Program-made: the position numbers and the translations under genes
Source of the DNA: Molossus alvarezi
Lineage: Eukaryota > Chordata > Mammalia > Chiroptera > Molossidae
DNA length: 64,000 nucleotides
Direction: 5' to 3'
Assembly: GCA_037176705.1 (NCBI GenBank)
Contig: CM073887.1
Span: 63,449,001-63,513,000, forward strand
Notes under the pieces: generated by a model
What the model was told of the DNA's origin: nothing
What the model saw: only the letters and a program-made list of their open reading frames with translations
The model's database searches: none
In this document: one piece after another, positions 10,850 to 22,948 of the stretch
How the letters are laid out: the number at the start of each line of letters is the position of its first letter
Numbering within the stretch: position 1 is the first letter of the stretch

Positions 10850-12620
10850 CCCCTGGCAAACACTAGAACTGCGGCAGCGGAGGAAGCTGTCCCGAGTGGG
10901 TGCTCAGCAGACCTGGGCAGGTTGAACCCGGTATCCCAGGGTGTCCCCAGTGGCCAGAGCAAAGAACGCGGTCGGGGGCCCCCAGAAGATCTGGTAGCAG
11001 GGACAGTAATGCATCCCAGCCCTGCCTCCCCTCCCCTACTGCAGGTGAGCTGCTGAGCTGCGGTCTCCACCGCCTGCAGCCCTGGGGGTGACGTCAGGCC
11101 TCTGAACCACGCCCCCGCCCCGCCCCTGCCGGCAGCGCTAGGGGCCCGCGACTCCGTGGTGGAAGCCGGTGCCGGTGCAGGACACGCGGGCTGCAGCAAG
11201 CAGAGCAGGCAGCAAGGCGCTCGAGCGAGCTGCCGCGGCGGCCCGCCGCCAGCGCAAGTCGCGTCCAGGCGGAGCTCCGGGCTCCTGGGACTGCACACCT
11301 GCCCCACTGTCCGCACTCGCTGCGCCTCGGGATCCCCGGGCGCCCAGCCAGCCTCAGCTGTCCGTCTCTGCCCAAGCCAGCCAATCGCCCGGGACTGCGC
11401 CGCCGCACCTCCTGGAATATCTGAGGGGCGTCCGGAGCAGCCCATGAAGATTTGGCGGGCAGGGCTGAGCGGGAGCCAAGAGCATACGTTCAGGTGGGTG
11501 GAGGGAGCAGACCTCGGGAACGTCGCTTTGTTAGCCTTGCTAATGTCTTCTCTTGGAGATGGGCAGGCAAAGGGACCTGTGGGTCTGGGGACAGCGGTGA
11601 CAGGCGTGGAGCTGGCCCAATGAGGGTGGGGTGGGTGGGGCAGCCCCTGAGCATCAGTGCTCAGTGAACCCAGCGGAGGCAGCAGTGGGTTTGGGACTGA
11701 GGCCAGTGTCTGTGAAGGCAGCTTGGAACCCTCCCCGGGGCCACCATCTTCTGCTGAAGGTGAGAGGTGCGTCCGGTTGGAGTGCGGCGGTCAGGGACGG
11801 TTTGGGGGGACGGAAGGATCTCGGCCTGGGGACTCGGTTTGGGGGGAACGGAAGGATTTCGGCGTGGGGACCCGTTGCCTCTGGACGGCAGTGATGGAGC
11901 CGCAGACGGAATGGGTGGCTGGGGGTGGGTGTGGGGGAGCTACAGGGGATCTGGGCAGAGATTTGTGCTGGAGGGCAGTAGATTCTTCTGGGCAAGGACC
12001 TGGGGAGTAGGATCACGGGACCCCTGTGGATGGAGAGACCCCAGGAAGGACAGGGAAGGAGGAGGTCCTAGAGAGTGAAACCCCTGCAAGGATCAGGGCC
12101 TGCGTGTACGGGAGGACAGCCCCTTCGTGCTCGGGAAGGAGATCCGGGTGTGGGGGTGTGGGGAGCTGGTACTCGGTGTGAGGGGTCCGAATGCCCCACG
12201 AGTTGGGGGGGGTCTGGTTCCCTGGTGAGGGTCTTAAGGGGTCCCGCTAGTCTTCCTGCCTCCCAGGAGGGAAGTCCTGGGCTGGCTGGAAAACGCGATC
12301 CCGGTTCGGGATGGGGAGATCCGAGATAGAAGGGGCCCCTGGTGGGTTCCTGAGGGTTAGGCTGGGTCCAGCACCCTGAGTACAATAGGAAGGTCGCCAA
12401 CGGCTCCGGAGGCACAAGGAGTGCCCGGACCTGTTCGTTGGAGGGAACCGAGGGCAGGGGATCCGCACCAACGGCACAGCGAGCGGAGGGTGAGGGTCTG
12501 AGGAGCCGGCTGCCAGAGTGAGGGAGGTCGGGCCCCGCTGGTTCCGGGAAGGAGGGCCGGAGGAGGCCTCTTACAACGTGCTCTGTAGCCGGTGGGGGCC
12601 GAGGTGGACGCTGGCGAGGT
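10850..12620. promoter_or_regulatory. CpG island with consensus CRE and GC boxes
   Basis: GC-rich tract with abundant CpG, densest at about 11100-11450. A palindromic cAMP-response element TGACGTCA sits at 11089-11096, followed by a GC-box cluster (gcccccgccccgcccc, about 11111-11127). No TATA box is evident. Downstream the plus strand is G-rich (11560-12560), as is common just after CpG-island start sites. The retained CpGs contrast with the decayed pseudogenes on both sides and suggest germline hypomethylation, i.e. a promoter still used. It could be the promoter of the MYH10 copy, of an antisense transcript, or of a separate noncoding RNA; the sequence alone does not decide. Confidence 0.7.
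11130..11493 (+). other. Candidate noncoding first exon with splice donor
   Basis: Downstream of the GC boxes the sequence runs without interruption to ttcag|gtgggt at 11493/11494, a good donor site. If transcription starts near 11130 on the plus strand, this would be a roughly 0.36-kb first exon whose next acceptor could be the MYH10-copy exon at 20054. I cannot match it to a known MYH10 exon 1, so the link rests on order, strand and signals only. Confidence 0.3.
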
Positions 12621-12659
12621 CCTGGCGGTTTGAGGGGTGAGGGGGGCTAGGCGAAAATG

Positions 12660-14300
12660 TGGCGGGAGTGAGCTGCAGCTGGGCGGCCCTCACTTTGGGA
12701 TCCCTTTATTGTGTAAGTGATCTGGGAATGGATCGCCAGAGTCTTCCTGTCCTTGTGCATCTGGGGTCACACCCGGATCCCATAAAATCAAACAGGAATG
12801 GGGTCAGAGGGAAGTGGAAGCCACAGGGTGCTGGCTTGTGTGGGGAAGGAGTTGGCCACTGGGTGGGTCTGAGCTCAGCTGGGGAGGTTTGGGTAAGGTG
12901 GGCTCTGCCCTTGACAGTTAACTGTTTCTTAGTCCTCTGCAGCTCCCTTCAAGATCACTGCAGTTGGTGGAAGGGGGTGGGGTGGAGTGGGGTAGTGTAG
13001 GGGAAAGCAGATGGGGTAGATCCAGACTGCAAATGAAGCAAAGACTACTGTTTTTGCTGAATAATATACTACTAAATATAATACTTAGGCTTTGCTGAGA
13101 TTTTGGTTTTGAACATTGAAACTGAGGATTCTTTGAGTCAGGCTTAATTATTCTTGATGGTATTCACTCTGGAAACTTTAATCTATTGTTTTATTTCTTT
13201 CATCAATGTGTCCTTATTACGTATTCTTTAAGTCCCTTGCTTTTGGTGTTTACGTATGTCCCTGTCTGTCTCAGATTCCAGAAAAGTGGCCATTTTATGC
13301 ATCTCCTTACTTCTGCACCTTAAATTCAGTTCTTCCCCGTGCTTATCTGGAGAAAGCATATGGTGTAATTGTGCAATATAGCACGAGCTTTTGCAGCAAA
13401 GGGATGTGACCTGAGAGGATGGCTTTTTATTTGGGCTCCTTGGATGGAAGATGAGACGGAGGAAGTTTTGAAGGGCATGTTGTATAGTGAAAGACTATGT
13501 ATGACTGCAGTTTATGTACTTTCTCATCATATATAAATGAAAATTCCTTGCATTGGTTTCCTATTTCCTAAATATGTAACACAAATATTAACTGATAGAT
13601 AGTACAGGCCGTGAACATCAATAGTGTTTGTTTGCAATTGGTTTGTATTTGTGCTCGTGTGTTTAAGCAGAATATTGATAAATTAATAGACTTGCACGTC
13701 TCTCGTGCAGATGACCTCAACGGTAGGGTTACACAAATTGGGACAATTCTGTTTTAGTTTATCTGTCTTATAGGGATGCTCTAGCATGGAAAACTTATCC
13801 ATCATTCTTGTTTGGCTTTAATGGGAGATATTTGTAAAATTGAATTGTTGTCTTGTATCTACTTATACTAAAGCTGAGAGACATTTGAGAAGTTTTCTGG
13901 GTGACATTTTATTGGAAGTCAAAAATAGTCCAGTGAGAGGGAGCCCAGGAATGTGTGCACTGAAAACCAATGAAGGCCTTGGGGTTTTGACTCTGTAGGG
14001 GGCTAATTCATTCACAGATAAATGATTTAACTATAATTAGGCAGTTATTTCATATGATACCAAGAACCTTTGGATTATCTTTATGTCTCCTGCAAAGAGG
14101 TGCCTAATTATTCTTTTCCCCCCTCTAAGTGTAGCTGTTTTTTTGCCCTATAAAATATAAAGCATTCCTAGGTTGTGTGTGTTTATTGACCGAGCCTGTA
14201 CTCTTGAAGCCATAATCACTAGGGTTTTATTTAGTAGAGAAGCAGTATATAGTGTACATCATGCCCTTCAAAATTTCCTCCTTCTCACCTTCCATCGTTG
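12660..14300. other. Unique DNA, nothing recognised
   Basis: Drops from GC-rich to AT-rich after about 13000. No SINE, LINE or coding similarity recognised. Confidence 0.45.
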
Positions 14301-14307
14301 TAGAATG

Positions 14308-14515
14308 AACTCAGGAGCTGAACTCTCTGGGTTTACTCTCAGCTCTGCTACTTGTTAGCTCTGTGACCTTGGGCAGGTTTTTGGCTTTCTGTGTACCTCA
14401 GGTTCCTCATCTGTAAACTGAAGATATCGATAGTACCTACTTCATCGGGCTATTGTGAGGATTAAGAGTTGATCTATGTAACCTACTTAGAACAGTGTCT
14501 GGCCATAATTAGTGA
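14308..14515 (+). repeat. MIR SINE
   Basis: Near-complete sense MIR: 'ctctgctacttgttagctctgtgaccttgggcagg' region split by normal divergence, then 'cctcatctgtaaactgaag' and 'attgtgaggattaagag', ending in 'agaacagtgtctggcc'. Confidence 0.85.
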
Positions 14516-14719
14516 TATATAACAACAGTATTTGCTATTTTTAAAAGTGATATTATCCTTTTCACAAGGCAAAGCCTTTGGGAGTGGTTCACTGTTAAAT
14601 GCCAGTATTGTCAAGACTGGTTCTCAAATGTGCAATGGAATGAAAAACATACAACATATTTGGTAATCACAAGTGAAGAGTTAAAATGAACAAAAAAGTC
14701 ATCAGTGGCCTCATGAGCA

Positions 14720-14910
14720 CTAGCAATTAAAGAATGATTTGAGTACCTACTACCTGCTAAGCCCTCTGAGGTGATGCACGGGGAGGGCAAGACAATGCCA
14801 GATGAGCAGCACAAGATGTTAGGAGAAGGAGAAGGATGCATTTGCGAGACTGACCTGAAAAGAACTTCTGAAAGGGTGTCATTTGGGTCAGGATTTGAAA
14901 AAATGGTAGG
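14720..14910 (+). repeat. Possible L2 remnant
   Basis: Loose resemblance to the L2 3' region (size-class phrases 'gagtacctactacctgctaagccct', 'ttgggtcaggatttg'). Too diverged for certainty. Confidence 0.3.
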
Positions 14911-15141
14911 TTTTGGTTTGTGAAAGTGAAAATGAGGGTAGGAACCTCTCATGTAATATTTGATCAGCAGGTATAGATAGATCCCCTCCTTGGACCAGGG
15001 ACTAGGCTGAGTGCTTACTATATAACAAGGAACAGGAAAACAGTCTCACAGTGGTTAGTTACTTGTAGAAAACTCTAGAAAAGTAAAGATTTGTCATCCC
15101 ACTTCCCAGTGAAGACCCATGAATATCTGTTCCTTAATTTG

Positions 15142-15361
15142 TTTTTTTTAAATTATTTTTTCATTATTGATTTCTAGAGAGAGAGGAAAAGAGAAAGAGA
15201 TAGAAACATTGATGAGAGAGAACATCAGTTGGCTGCCTCCTGCATGTCCCCCACTGGCAATCGGGCCCACAACCTGGGCATGTGCCCTGACCAGAAATCA
15301 AATCAGCGACCTCTTTTGTACCATGGTTCGACACTTAACCACCAAGCCACACCAGCCAGGC
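15142..15361 (-). mobile_element. Ves SINE, short subfamily
   Basis: Minus-strand Ves with T-rich left end, GA-rich stretch and complementary head ending ccacaccagccaggc. Flanking TSD not convincingly resolved. Confidence 0.88.
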
Positions 15362-15499
15362 TGTTTCTTTTTTTTTTAATTGTATATATGTAATTTCCAC
15401 CTACAAAACCGGAAACATTTTGTAATAACACTTTCGATCTATTGAATTTTTCTTAAATTATAAACATTTCCCCACCAAATAAATTAGTAACAAATTTAA

Positions 15500-15715
15500 A
15501 ATATTTTTATTTCTTTGTTGATTTTAGAGAGAGAGGAAGGGAGAAGGAGAGAGAGACAGAAACATCAATGAGACAGAACATCGACTAGCCGCCTCCTGCA
15601 TGCCCTGCACTGGGGATCAGGCCCTCAACCCAGGCATGTGTCCTGGCTAGGAATCGAACCAGCGACCTCTTGGTGCATGGATCGATGCTCAATCACTGAG
15701 CCACACCAGCCAGAC
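15500..15715 (-). mobile_element. Ves SINE, short subfamily
   Basis: Minus-strand Ves. A taacaaattta/taataaatttag pair flanks it, giving a probable imperfect TSD. Confidence 0.88.
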
Positions 15716-16133
15716 TAATAAATTTAGTCTGTTTGATAAATAATTTTAAGTACATAATTTACTTTAAAGAATAAAAAGACCTCGTCTAGAAATGACCTAA
15801 GTTATTCTGATTTCTAGTCACCTGCTAAATTTAAGCATACCCAATATAAAATTAAATAAGTGTATGTTGTGCTTACTGGCAGCAAGATAGTTTCCTAAGT
15901 GTTGTGTGGGATATACAATTAATGCCTGATAAGAATAATAAGAGTAATGTGTTTTCATTTTGTTATAGTTGGATATTTTCGCTTTTGAGAGACTGTCCTT
16001 TAGATGGAGTGTGTATCTGATTGTTTCCAAATTAATCTAGGATAAGCCCATTTCAAAGCCATGCCTTCTTCTTAGCAGTGTTTAGTGTATAAATTAGAAA
16101 GACAGAAAACTTGTTAATAATCTTGTATGGTAG

Positions 16134-16392
16134 CCCTGGCTGGTTTGGCTCAGCGGTTGGAGTGTCAGCCTGAGGTCCAGAGAGACCCGGGTTCGGTTCC
16201 CGCTAAGGGCGCGTACCTCGGTTGCAGTTTGTCCCTGGCCCTGGTTGGTTGTGCGGGTGGCAGCACTCAATGTGTCTCTTTCACATCGATGTTTCTCTTT
16301 CTCTCTCTCTCTCTTTCTTTCTCTCTCTCCCTCCCACTGTATCTGAACAAAAAATGAAAAAATGTCCTCGGGTGAGGATTTAAAAACAAGTA
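16134..16392 (+). mobile_element. Ves SINE with 18-bp TSD
   Basis: Plus-strand long-subfamily Ves. TSD aataatcttgtatggtag at 16116-16133 and the same with one mismatch at 16393-16410. Low divergence from other long-subfamily copies here. Confidence 0.93.
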
Positions 16393-16433
16393 AATAATCT
16401 TGTAAGGTAGTTCCTAGAGGAGATAGTCTTTTT

Positions 16434-16648
16434 GTTAAATTTTTTTACTTTATTAATTTTAGAGAGAGGAAGTGAGAGGGAGAGAGACATAGAAACATCA
16501 ATGAGAGAGAACAGCGACCGGCCACCTCCTGCATGACCCCCACTGGGGATTCGGCCCACATCCTGGGCATGTGCCCCGACCAGGAACCGAACAGGCGACC
16601 TCGAGGTGCATGGGTCAACGCTCAACCACTGAGCCACACTGGCCGGGC
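16434..16648 (-). mobile_element. Ves SINE, short subfamily
   Basis: Minus-strand Ves. Flanks gatagtctttttg and gatggtcttttg form an imperfect TSD. Confidence 0.9.
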
Positions 16649-16749
16649 AAGGTGATGGTCTTTTGAAACCATTCTTCAGACTGTACATGTGTCCTTGAAT
16701 ATTTTCTGTAAGAAGGCAAATGCAAGTTTAATTAAAAAACTTGTTAGCA

Positions 16750-17020
16750 GCCCATAGCTGGTTTGGCTCATCGGTTAGAGTGTCAGCCCTCGGATGGAAG
16801 GGTTGAGGGTTTGATTCCCAGTCAAGGGCACATGCTTGGGTTACAGGTTCAATTCCCGGCCCCAGTCAACCCCGTCTCTGCAGGAGGCAACCAATTAATG
16901 TGTCTGTCTCAGATCGATGCTTCTCTCTCTCTCTCTTTTTCTCTCCCTTCCATTCTATTTTTAAAAAAATCAATGGAAAGATGTCCTCAGGTGAGGACTA
17001 ACGACAACCTATATATATAT
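16750..17020 (+). mobile_element. Ves SINE, diverged
   Basis: Plus-strand Ves beginning gcccatagctggtttggctc, with B-box-like ggtttgattccc, CT-rich stretch, and the terminal 'gtcctcaggtgagga' block. Short flanking ttagca repeats. Confidence 0.87.
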
Positions 17021-17205
17021 TAGCAATTTTATTTGTAGAAGTCTTCATGTTACATTTTTTATGACAGTTTTTCACTTTTTTTAAATCTTTGTTTTATCCA
17101 AGTCCATTATCCTCAAAACATTGGCATAGTCGTTAAATATCGTTATGAATTTGTCTAGAACACTGGTTTTCAATCTTTTTTCTTTTTACCTCAAAAACCT
17201 GTTAG

Positions 17206-17475
17206 GCCCTGGCCGATTTGGCTCAGTGGTTAGAGCGTTGGCTGTGGACCAGAGAGATCTGGGTTCGGTTCCCGCTAAGGGCACGTACTTCAGTTGCAGT
17301 TTGTCCCCGGCCCTGGTTGGTCGTGCGGGTGGCAGCCACTCGATGTGTCCCTTTCACATCCATGTTTCTCTCTCTCTCTCTTCCTCTCTCTCCCTCCTGC
17401 TCTATCTGAACAAAGAACAAAAAATGGATAAATGTCCTCAGGTGAGGATAAAAAAACAACAACAAAAAACAAACA
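17206..17475 (+). mobile_element. Ves SINE with perfect 13-bp TSD
   Basis: Plus-strand long-subfamily Ves. TSD aaaaacctgttag at 17193-17205, repeated at about 17477-17489 after an A-rich tail with AAC/AAAC repeats. Confidence 0.93.
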
Positions 17476-17530
17476 AAAAAACCTGTTAGTAACAGTGGTT
17501 CACCGTGGCAGCCAGGGGACTATGGAGCAA

Positions 17531-17722
17531 TGATTCTGAAAGTGAGGTCCCAGTGCGAGCAGCATCAGCGTCATCTTGGAATTTGTTAGAAACACAAATT
17601 ACTGGGCTCCACCTCAGGTTTAACTAAATCAGAAACTCTGGGGGTGGGGCCTGGCAACTTGTATTTTAATAAGCCTTGTAGGTACTGCTGGTGCACCTGC
17701 CAAAGTTTGAGAACCAAGCTCT
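17531..17722 (+). repeat. MER5A (nonautonomous hAT-Charlie)
   Basis: Matches the MER5A pattern: 'gaggtcccagtgcgagcagcatcagc', 'gaatttgttagaaacacaaatt', 'tcagaaactctgggggtgggg', ending 'aaagtttgagaacca'. The fit runs over nearly the full family length of about 190 bases. Confidence 0.85.
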
Positions 17723-18267
17723 CGCATGCGTATTAGTAATGCATTACACTGTCATAAGTAATTTCTGAAGAATCTTAGCTATTTGATTCTAGTAAGTTCT
17801 TACTAGCAGTGAAAGGGCTAGTATCTGCTCCCACTATCAGTGATTAATCTTTTAGGACACAGGTAGATCCCTTTAAGAATCTGAAGAAAGTCTTGAGTGT
17901 TCTTTTAGAAAAGCTCACATACACACATGTATAAAGTAAGTATACCTACAACATTTTTATATTGTTTCAGCTTGAAATTTGTCTATAGACTCAAGGTTAA
18001 GAACCTCTTAACAACTTTGAACTACTGTATGATTAACCTTGCAGCCTTCTATCTTGCCAACAATGAACCATTTTGGGGGCAGGAGAAGTCGGGAGGATTT
18101 GGTAGATTGAGAATAAGTACTCAGTTGGCTTCTTGCATTGATTTAGATGAAGTCATGGATGGAATCCATGCTTATGAAATTTGTAATAACCTGGAATTTG
18201 GAGTAATAACAAAGGTGTTGAATGATGATGTTGGATTCCAAAATGATGTCAAAGAAGAATGATGAGT

Positions 18268-18500
18268 CACAGCAGAAAGATGTGGCTCAGTGGACTGAAA
18301 GTCGTCTCCTGGACTGAGAGGTCCCAGTTTGATTTCCAGTCAGGGCACGTGCCCAGGTTTGGTGCTGTATCCCTGGGTTGCAGGCTCTATCCGCGGGAGG
18401 GGGTATGCAGGAGGCAGCCAATGTATCGCTCTCACATTGATGTTTCTATCTCTCTCTCCCTTCCTCTTGCTCTAAAAAAACAACAAAAACTTATTTAAAG
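18268..18500 (+). mobile_element. Ves SINE, diverged
   Basis: Plus-strand Ves with weakened head (gaaagatgtggctcagtgg), a duplicated middle section and the CT-rich block. Short agatgagt-like repeats flank it. Confidence 0.8.
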
Positions 18501-19208
18501 GAAGGAAAGATGAGTGGTGAATGTAAAATCTTGTCATTTGATCCAAGAAGCCAATAGCACAAGTATGGAGGGGAGGTAACTTAGAACAGCACGTATGGAG
18601 CTTCGGCTGATAGCTCATAGGGAGCCAACGGTGAATGAGGAGAAATACACCAACTAGGTCTTAAGATACATTACGTGTAAAAGTCACAAAAACAGCTTTA
18701 CCTAGTGTTGTCAATAGTTTCTTTCTTCTTGGTACTGGTGAGACTGGGTCTGGAATATTAAGTTTGCTTCTGGTCCACACTCTAAGGGGCATAAGCACAC
18801 AGAGTCTGTGTAGAGCAGGAGCTCAGGGTAGTGGAATGAGTCTCGGGGATTGATGGAGGCTGCAGGAACAGAGGGAGCAGGAGCAGCTGCAGGAATGGGA
18901 GTGGAGACTGAATAGCTGCCATCACATACTTGAAAGGCTGTCCTGTCAGGCCAAGTTACGCTTGTCCTCTGTGGCCTTATTTGATCACATTAAGACCACA
19001 TTGGCCATAGATAAGCTATAGGGGGACTGACTTGGGGTATTTGTCAGGAAGAACTTTGAGTCTGTTGTCTGAGGGTAGGATGGGAGGCTCGTTTTAGACC
19101 TGATTCTTTACTCTTCTGGACGTCCTCATGTGTTTTACAGCTGTATCCTGGTTGTCAAACTATATATAATTCTAGTGCCACTCTGTAGGCATTTTATTAT
19201 AACTTTTT
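18501..19208. other. Unique DNA, nothing recognised
   Basis: No gene or repeat recognised in this stretch, which would lie within intron 1 if the MYH10 copy started at the CpG island. Confidence 0.4.
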
Positions 19209-19475
19209 GTTTTCTTTTTCTTTTCTTTTTTTAACCTCGCCCCACGACATTTTTGCATTTATCTTCAGATAGAGCGGGAAGGAGAGAGGGAGGGAGAGAG
19301 AGAGAGAGAGAGACATCAACATGAGAGACACGTCGACTGGTTGCCACCCGCATGACACCAACCGAGGCCAGGGACAAACTGCAACCGAGGTATGTGTGCC
19401 CCTAGAGGGAACCAAATCCGGGCCTCTCTGGTCCGCAGGCCGATACTCTAACCGCTGAGCCAAACCGGCAAGGGC
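19209..19475 (-). mobile_element. Ves SINE, long subfamily
   Basis: Minus-strand Ves with a GA microsatellite (about 19280-19312) and complementary head ending gccaaaccggcaagggc. Confidence 0.9.
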
Positions 19476-19748
19476 TGTTTTTTTTCTCTTTATTCTTTTT
19501 TCTTCTTCTTAACTCTCTGCTTAATTTGTGGTGACGGTGAAAGAGGAGATAGAAAAGAAAAAAAGTCAAACTGGAACTTTGCTTTTATCTTCTGCTTGCT
19601 TTCTAGCCCTCAGTAACTGAGGGCATGTGTTGAGTGGTCTTCAAACAACCAGAGTTGTAATTTGTGGTCATCCCTGACATTTACCTTGGAATCTTGGTTA
19701 GTACAGCTATAAAGAGGGATACCCCAGCTTCTTAACTCAACATTTATG

Positions 19749-19756
<8 letters not shown>

Positions 19757-19797
<41 letters not shown>
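19757..19797. repeat. TA dinucleotide microsatellite
   Basis: About 20 uninterrupted TA units immediately left of the Ves at 19798. Confidence 0.95.
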
Positions 19798-19799
<2 letters not shown>

Positions 19800-20002
19800 T
19801 GTTTTTATTGATTTTAGAGATGGAGAGAGAGAGAGAGAGAGAGAGAAACATCTATGAGAGGAAACATTAATCGGTTGCCTCCTGCATACCTCTTACTGGG
19901 GATCAGACTCAAAACTGGGGCATGGGACCTAATTGGGAATTGAACCAGTGAACTCTCGGTACACAGAATAACATACAACCAATTGAGCCACGTGGACAGG
20001 GC
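19798..20002 (-). mobile_element. Ves SINE, short subfamily
   Basis: Minus-strand Ves, older copy with several substitutions in the head. It lies 51 bases before the first myosin exon. Confidence 0.87.
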
Positions 20003-20053
20003 TCATTTTATATGTTTAAGTATCTAACTTTATCTTTCTCTTCTTTTTATAAG

Positions 20054-20427
20054 GCAATTACTCTTGGATCCTTCTGTTTACAATGACACAGAGAAGTGGA
20101 CTTGAAGATCCGGAGAGGTATCTCTTTGTGGACGGGGTTGTCATCTACAACCCTGCCACAGAGGCTGATTGGATGGCAAAAATGCTAGTGGGGTTTCCAT
20201 CAGAACGCCATGGTTTTGAGGCACCTAGTATCAAAGAAGAGCGAGTCGATGAAGTTATGGTGGAGTTGGCAGAGAATGGAAAGAAAGCACTGGTCAACAA
20301 GGACGATATTCAGAAGATGAACCCACTTAAATTTTCCAAGGTGGAGGATACAGCAGAATTGACATGCTTGAATGAATCTTCTGTTTTACATAATCTGAAG
20401 GATCCTTACTATTCAGGACTTATGTAT
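20054..20427 (+). pseudogene. MYH10: MYH10-copy exon with start codon
   Basis: Acceptor ttataag|gcaatt at 20053/20054, a 29-base 5' UTR part, ATG at 20083, then 115 open codons of the myosin N-terminal SH3-like region and motor start, ending SGLMY before donor gtaagt at 20428. The reading frame is intact. Substitutions from MYH10 include several at usually conserved sites (for example VDGVV and EERVDEV), consistent with neutral drift. Confidence 0.93.
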
Positions 20428-21239
20428 GTAAGTATTTCCTCTAAATAATCACATGAAGTGTGGTGATGGAGAATTAATGTAAATTATGCATACTGTCATA
20501 ATCAAATGAGAATGTGGACTACCCACAATCTCTGTTTAACATTATTATTTCTCTTAAATATAGTCTCTTGCTTTGCTTTAATTATTACTATTTTTTAATT
20601 AAATATACTGAATGGTATGTGGTGATTGAAGACATTGGTGGTGGTGCTATGGAATACAATGAGATGGGGGACAGCATGTAGCAGGTAGACCAGGGAGTTT
20701 AAGAGCTGCAGTCATAGCGGGACACAGATAGCAGATTGGTAGGAAATGTGTGTATATCCAGAAGGGTGAGGTGGAGGGGCTGCGAGCCTAGAAGTTTCAG
20801 TGAAGAGCAAGAACCAGTTCACTGGACGCAGGGAAATGGGAAAGATGAATCTGAGGCCTGTAAGAGGAAACACTTCAGGGTGAGATTGAGGCTAGGATTG
20901 TCCTGTGGTTAGCAGTTGACACATACATATGCCATAGTCACTGACAATGTAGCTGACCATATAAAAGTTACAGAAAATAATAAGGGATAAGGAAGAGAGG
21001 AAAAATGCAAGCCAGATACTGAAAAAGTCTAGAAAGACAAAACAGTTTTGAAGGGATGGTAGATGCGGTTGGCAAAGATTTAAAGAAGGTCTTATAGGTA
21101 GAATTTAGATTTAGCACGAAGAGAAGTAGAGAGGAAAGTTGACATTGTAACAGTCTGAATTTGGAAAAGAATTTTATGTAAGAGAAGTGATACTAAAGCT
21201 CATGCATAATTCAAAACTTCAACAAATCAGAAGTAGCTG
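20428..21239. other. Pseudogene intron, nothing recognised
   Basis: Intronic sequence of the MYH10 copy, no repeat recognised. Confidence 0.4.
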
Positions 21240-21465
21240 TAGCATAGGAATTAGTTTATTTCATGAAAATTTACTGAGCACCTACTGCCGGGGAGAGTGT
21301 GGTGAAATGGACAGGTCCCTGCCGTCCTGATACGTCCTATAAGGAGATGAAAAGGGATAGAGTCAATAGCCTTTTCACAGCAGGTCAGTGAAAGACTCTT
21401 TGAGAAGGTAGTATTTGAACTAGAATCTGACTTGATAGGGGGAATTAGCCTTGGGAAAATCTGAG
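21240..21465 (+). repeat. L2 LINE remnant
   Basis: Sense L2-like phrases: 'tttactgagcacctactg', 'gacaggtccctgccgtcctga', 'aagactctttgagaaggtagtatttgaactagaa' (read as diverged blocks). Confidence 0.55.
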
Positions 21466-22640
21466 AATGAATAGTTCATTTATGACCTTTTCCAGAAAAG
21501 TTTCCATCAAGCCTGATGGTCTCTCTCATTTTTTTTCTACTATGAGATAGGATGTAAAGTAAGAGTAAGAGGAAACAGGATTGGGACTGGGAAACTAAAG
21601 GATTGTGGTCAGATTGTAATGTGGACAGCAGAGATTTGAGCTGCGGGTCAATTTTGGATGATGCCTGGTACCTGTGACTTGTGAAAGGCTGGACGTGTGG
21701 GGGAAATAACCAAAAAGTTGTGGAGAACTGGAATGTGGGGTGAAGCCAGACTCCACCAGAGCCTTCGCTGATTCCCACATTGAACCCTGTAGCTTCTGCA
21801 ACCAGCAAGAGAAGGGAAATAGAAAAAGGGAGGCCATTGTAGGTAAAAAAAGGGATGAAAGAAAAGACATCTTATTTGTAGCCATGCTTCATGATACTTC
21901 TACAACTCTGCAGATATCTTTTCTTGAGTTTGACTTTTTCTAACTTATCTCAGTGAATTTCTGAGTTTCCTTTTCAAAGCAAGGCCCCCTTGGTCTTCAA
22001 AGAAGGAAAAATCTTAATTTTTCTGAAAGTATTAAGATCACAGCAGAAGTAAGAGTTTGGGAGGATCATGTCCAAACTTAGTGGGATAGAGAAAAAGTTT
22101 CTACCCAAGATTCAAGTTGGAGAACTTGACTCTAAAGAAATCCTCCTGAGGGAATGGGGCCGCAGACAGCCATGAGTGCTGGCATTGTGACAAATATGTG
22201 TTGGGTTCTGGAATTAATCAGCCCATTGAGATCGATCAATTGAGGTTCCAGGATATGACACTCTAATAACTTGGGTAGGTCCTTTTTGGACATATGCTGA
22301 TAGATAAGATACAATGTGTATTTATTTAAAGAAGTTGGTTATTCGCAGTCTTAGTTCCCTTATATTTTCCTTAGATTTAATCTCCCTGACATACTACTTC
22401 TAATTTTCTCATCTAATATTTATTGTTTTCCTAATAAAACCACTTAAAAGCCATGAGTATCTCCCCTGGTACTGTTTCTAGCTTACCTCATTTGTATTAT
22501 TTAGTTCTCAATGTTTTCTAATTTCTATTATGGTTTCTTCTTTAACCTATGATCGATTTAAAAGTATACTTTTAGAACTTCTAAATGTTGGTTTTTAAGT
22601 TATCTTTTTATTTAATTAATTAATTAATTAATTTATTTAT
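21466..22640. other. Pseudogene intron, nothing recognised
   Basis: AT-rich intronic sequence. ORFs on both strands at 21476-21943 overlap and match no family, so they are treated as chance. Confidence 0.4.
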
Positions 22641-22654
22641 TTATAATTTTTTGG

Positions 22655-22894
22655 TTAAATCCTCACTCAAGGATATTTTTTCCATTGATTTTCAGAGAGA
22701 GTGGGAGAGAGGGAGGGAGAGAGAGAGCAAAACATTGATGTGAGTGAGACACATCAATTGGTTGCCTCCCACATGACTCCGACTAGAGCAGGGATCTAAC
22801 TTGATACCCAGGTACGTGCCCTTTACTGGAATCCAACCTTTGACCCTTTGATTCATGGGCTGGCACTCTACCTGCTGAGCCACACTGGCCAGGA
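22655..22894 (-). mobile_element. Ves SINE next to TTAA/TTTA microsatellite
   Basis: Minus-strand Ves. Its tail side carries a (TTAA)n/(TTTA)n tract at about 22607-22645. Diverged head ending cacactggccagga. Confidence 0.87.
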
Positions 22895-22948
22895 CTCTTT
22901 ATTACTTTTAAGTTAATTACATTACAGTTAAAGAATATAGTTCATATA

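Noticed and set aside
10672..11445. 257-codon open frame on the minus strand across the CpG island
   Set aside because: High-GC DNA has few stop codons, the composition is low-complexity (A, G, P, R) and several other frames are open as well. No motif or family resemblance.
16134..16230. tRNA-like gene with A and B boxes
   Set aside because: It is the head of a Ves SINE, with SINE body, tail and target duplication. The same applies to all other tRNA-like heads in the window.
17927..18262. 111-codon open frame with plausible amino-acid composition
   Set aside because: No family recognised, no splice or promoter context, and its end runs to a Ves insertion. Worth a search but not supportable as a gene.
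11130..20053. Calling 11130-11493 the MYH10 exon 1
   Set aside because: Order, strand and donor fit, but I cannot show similarity to MYH10 5' UTR, so it is only listed as a candidate.
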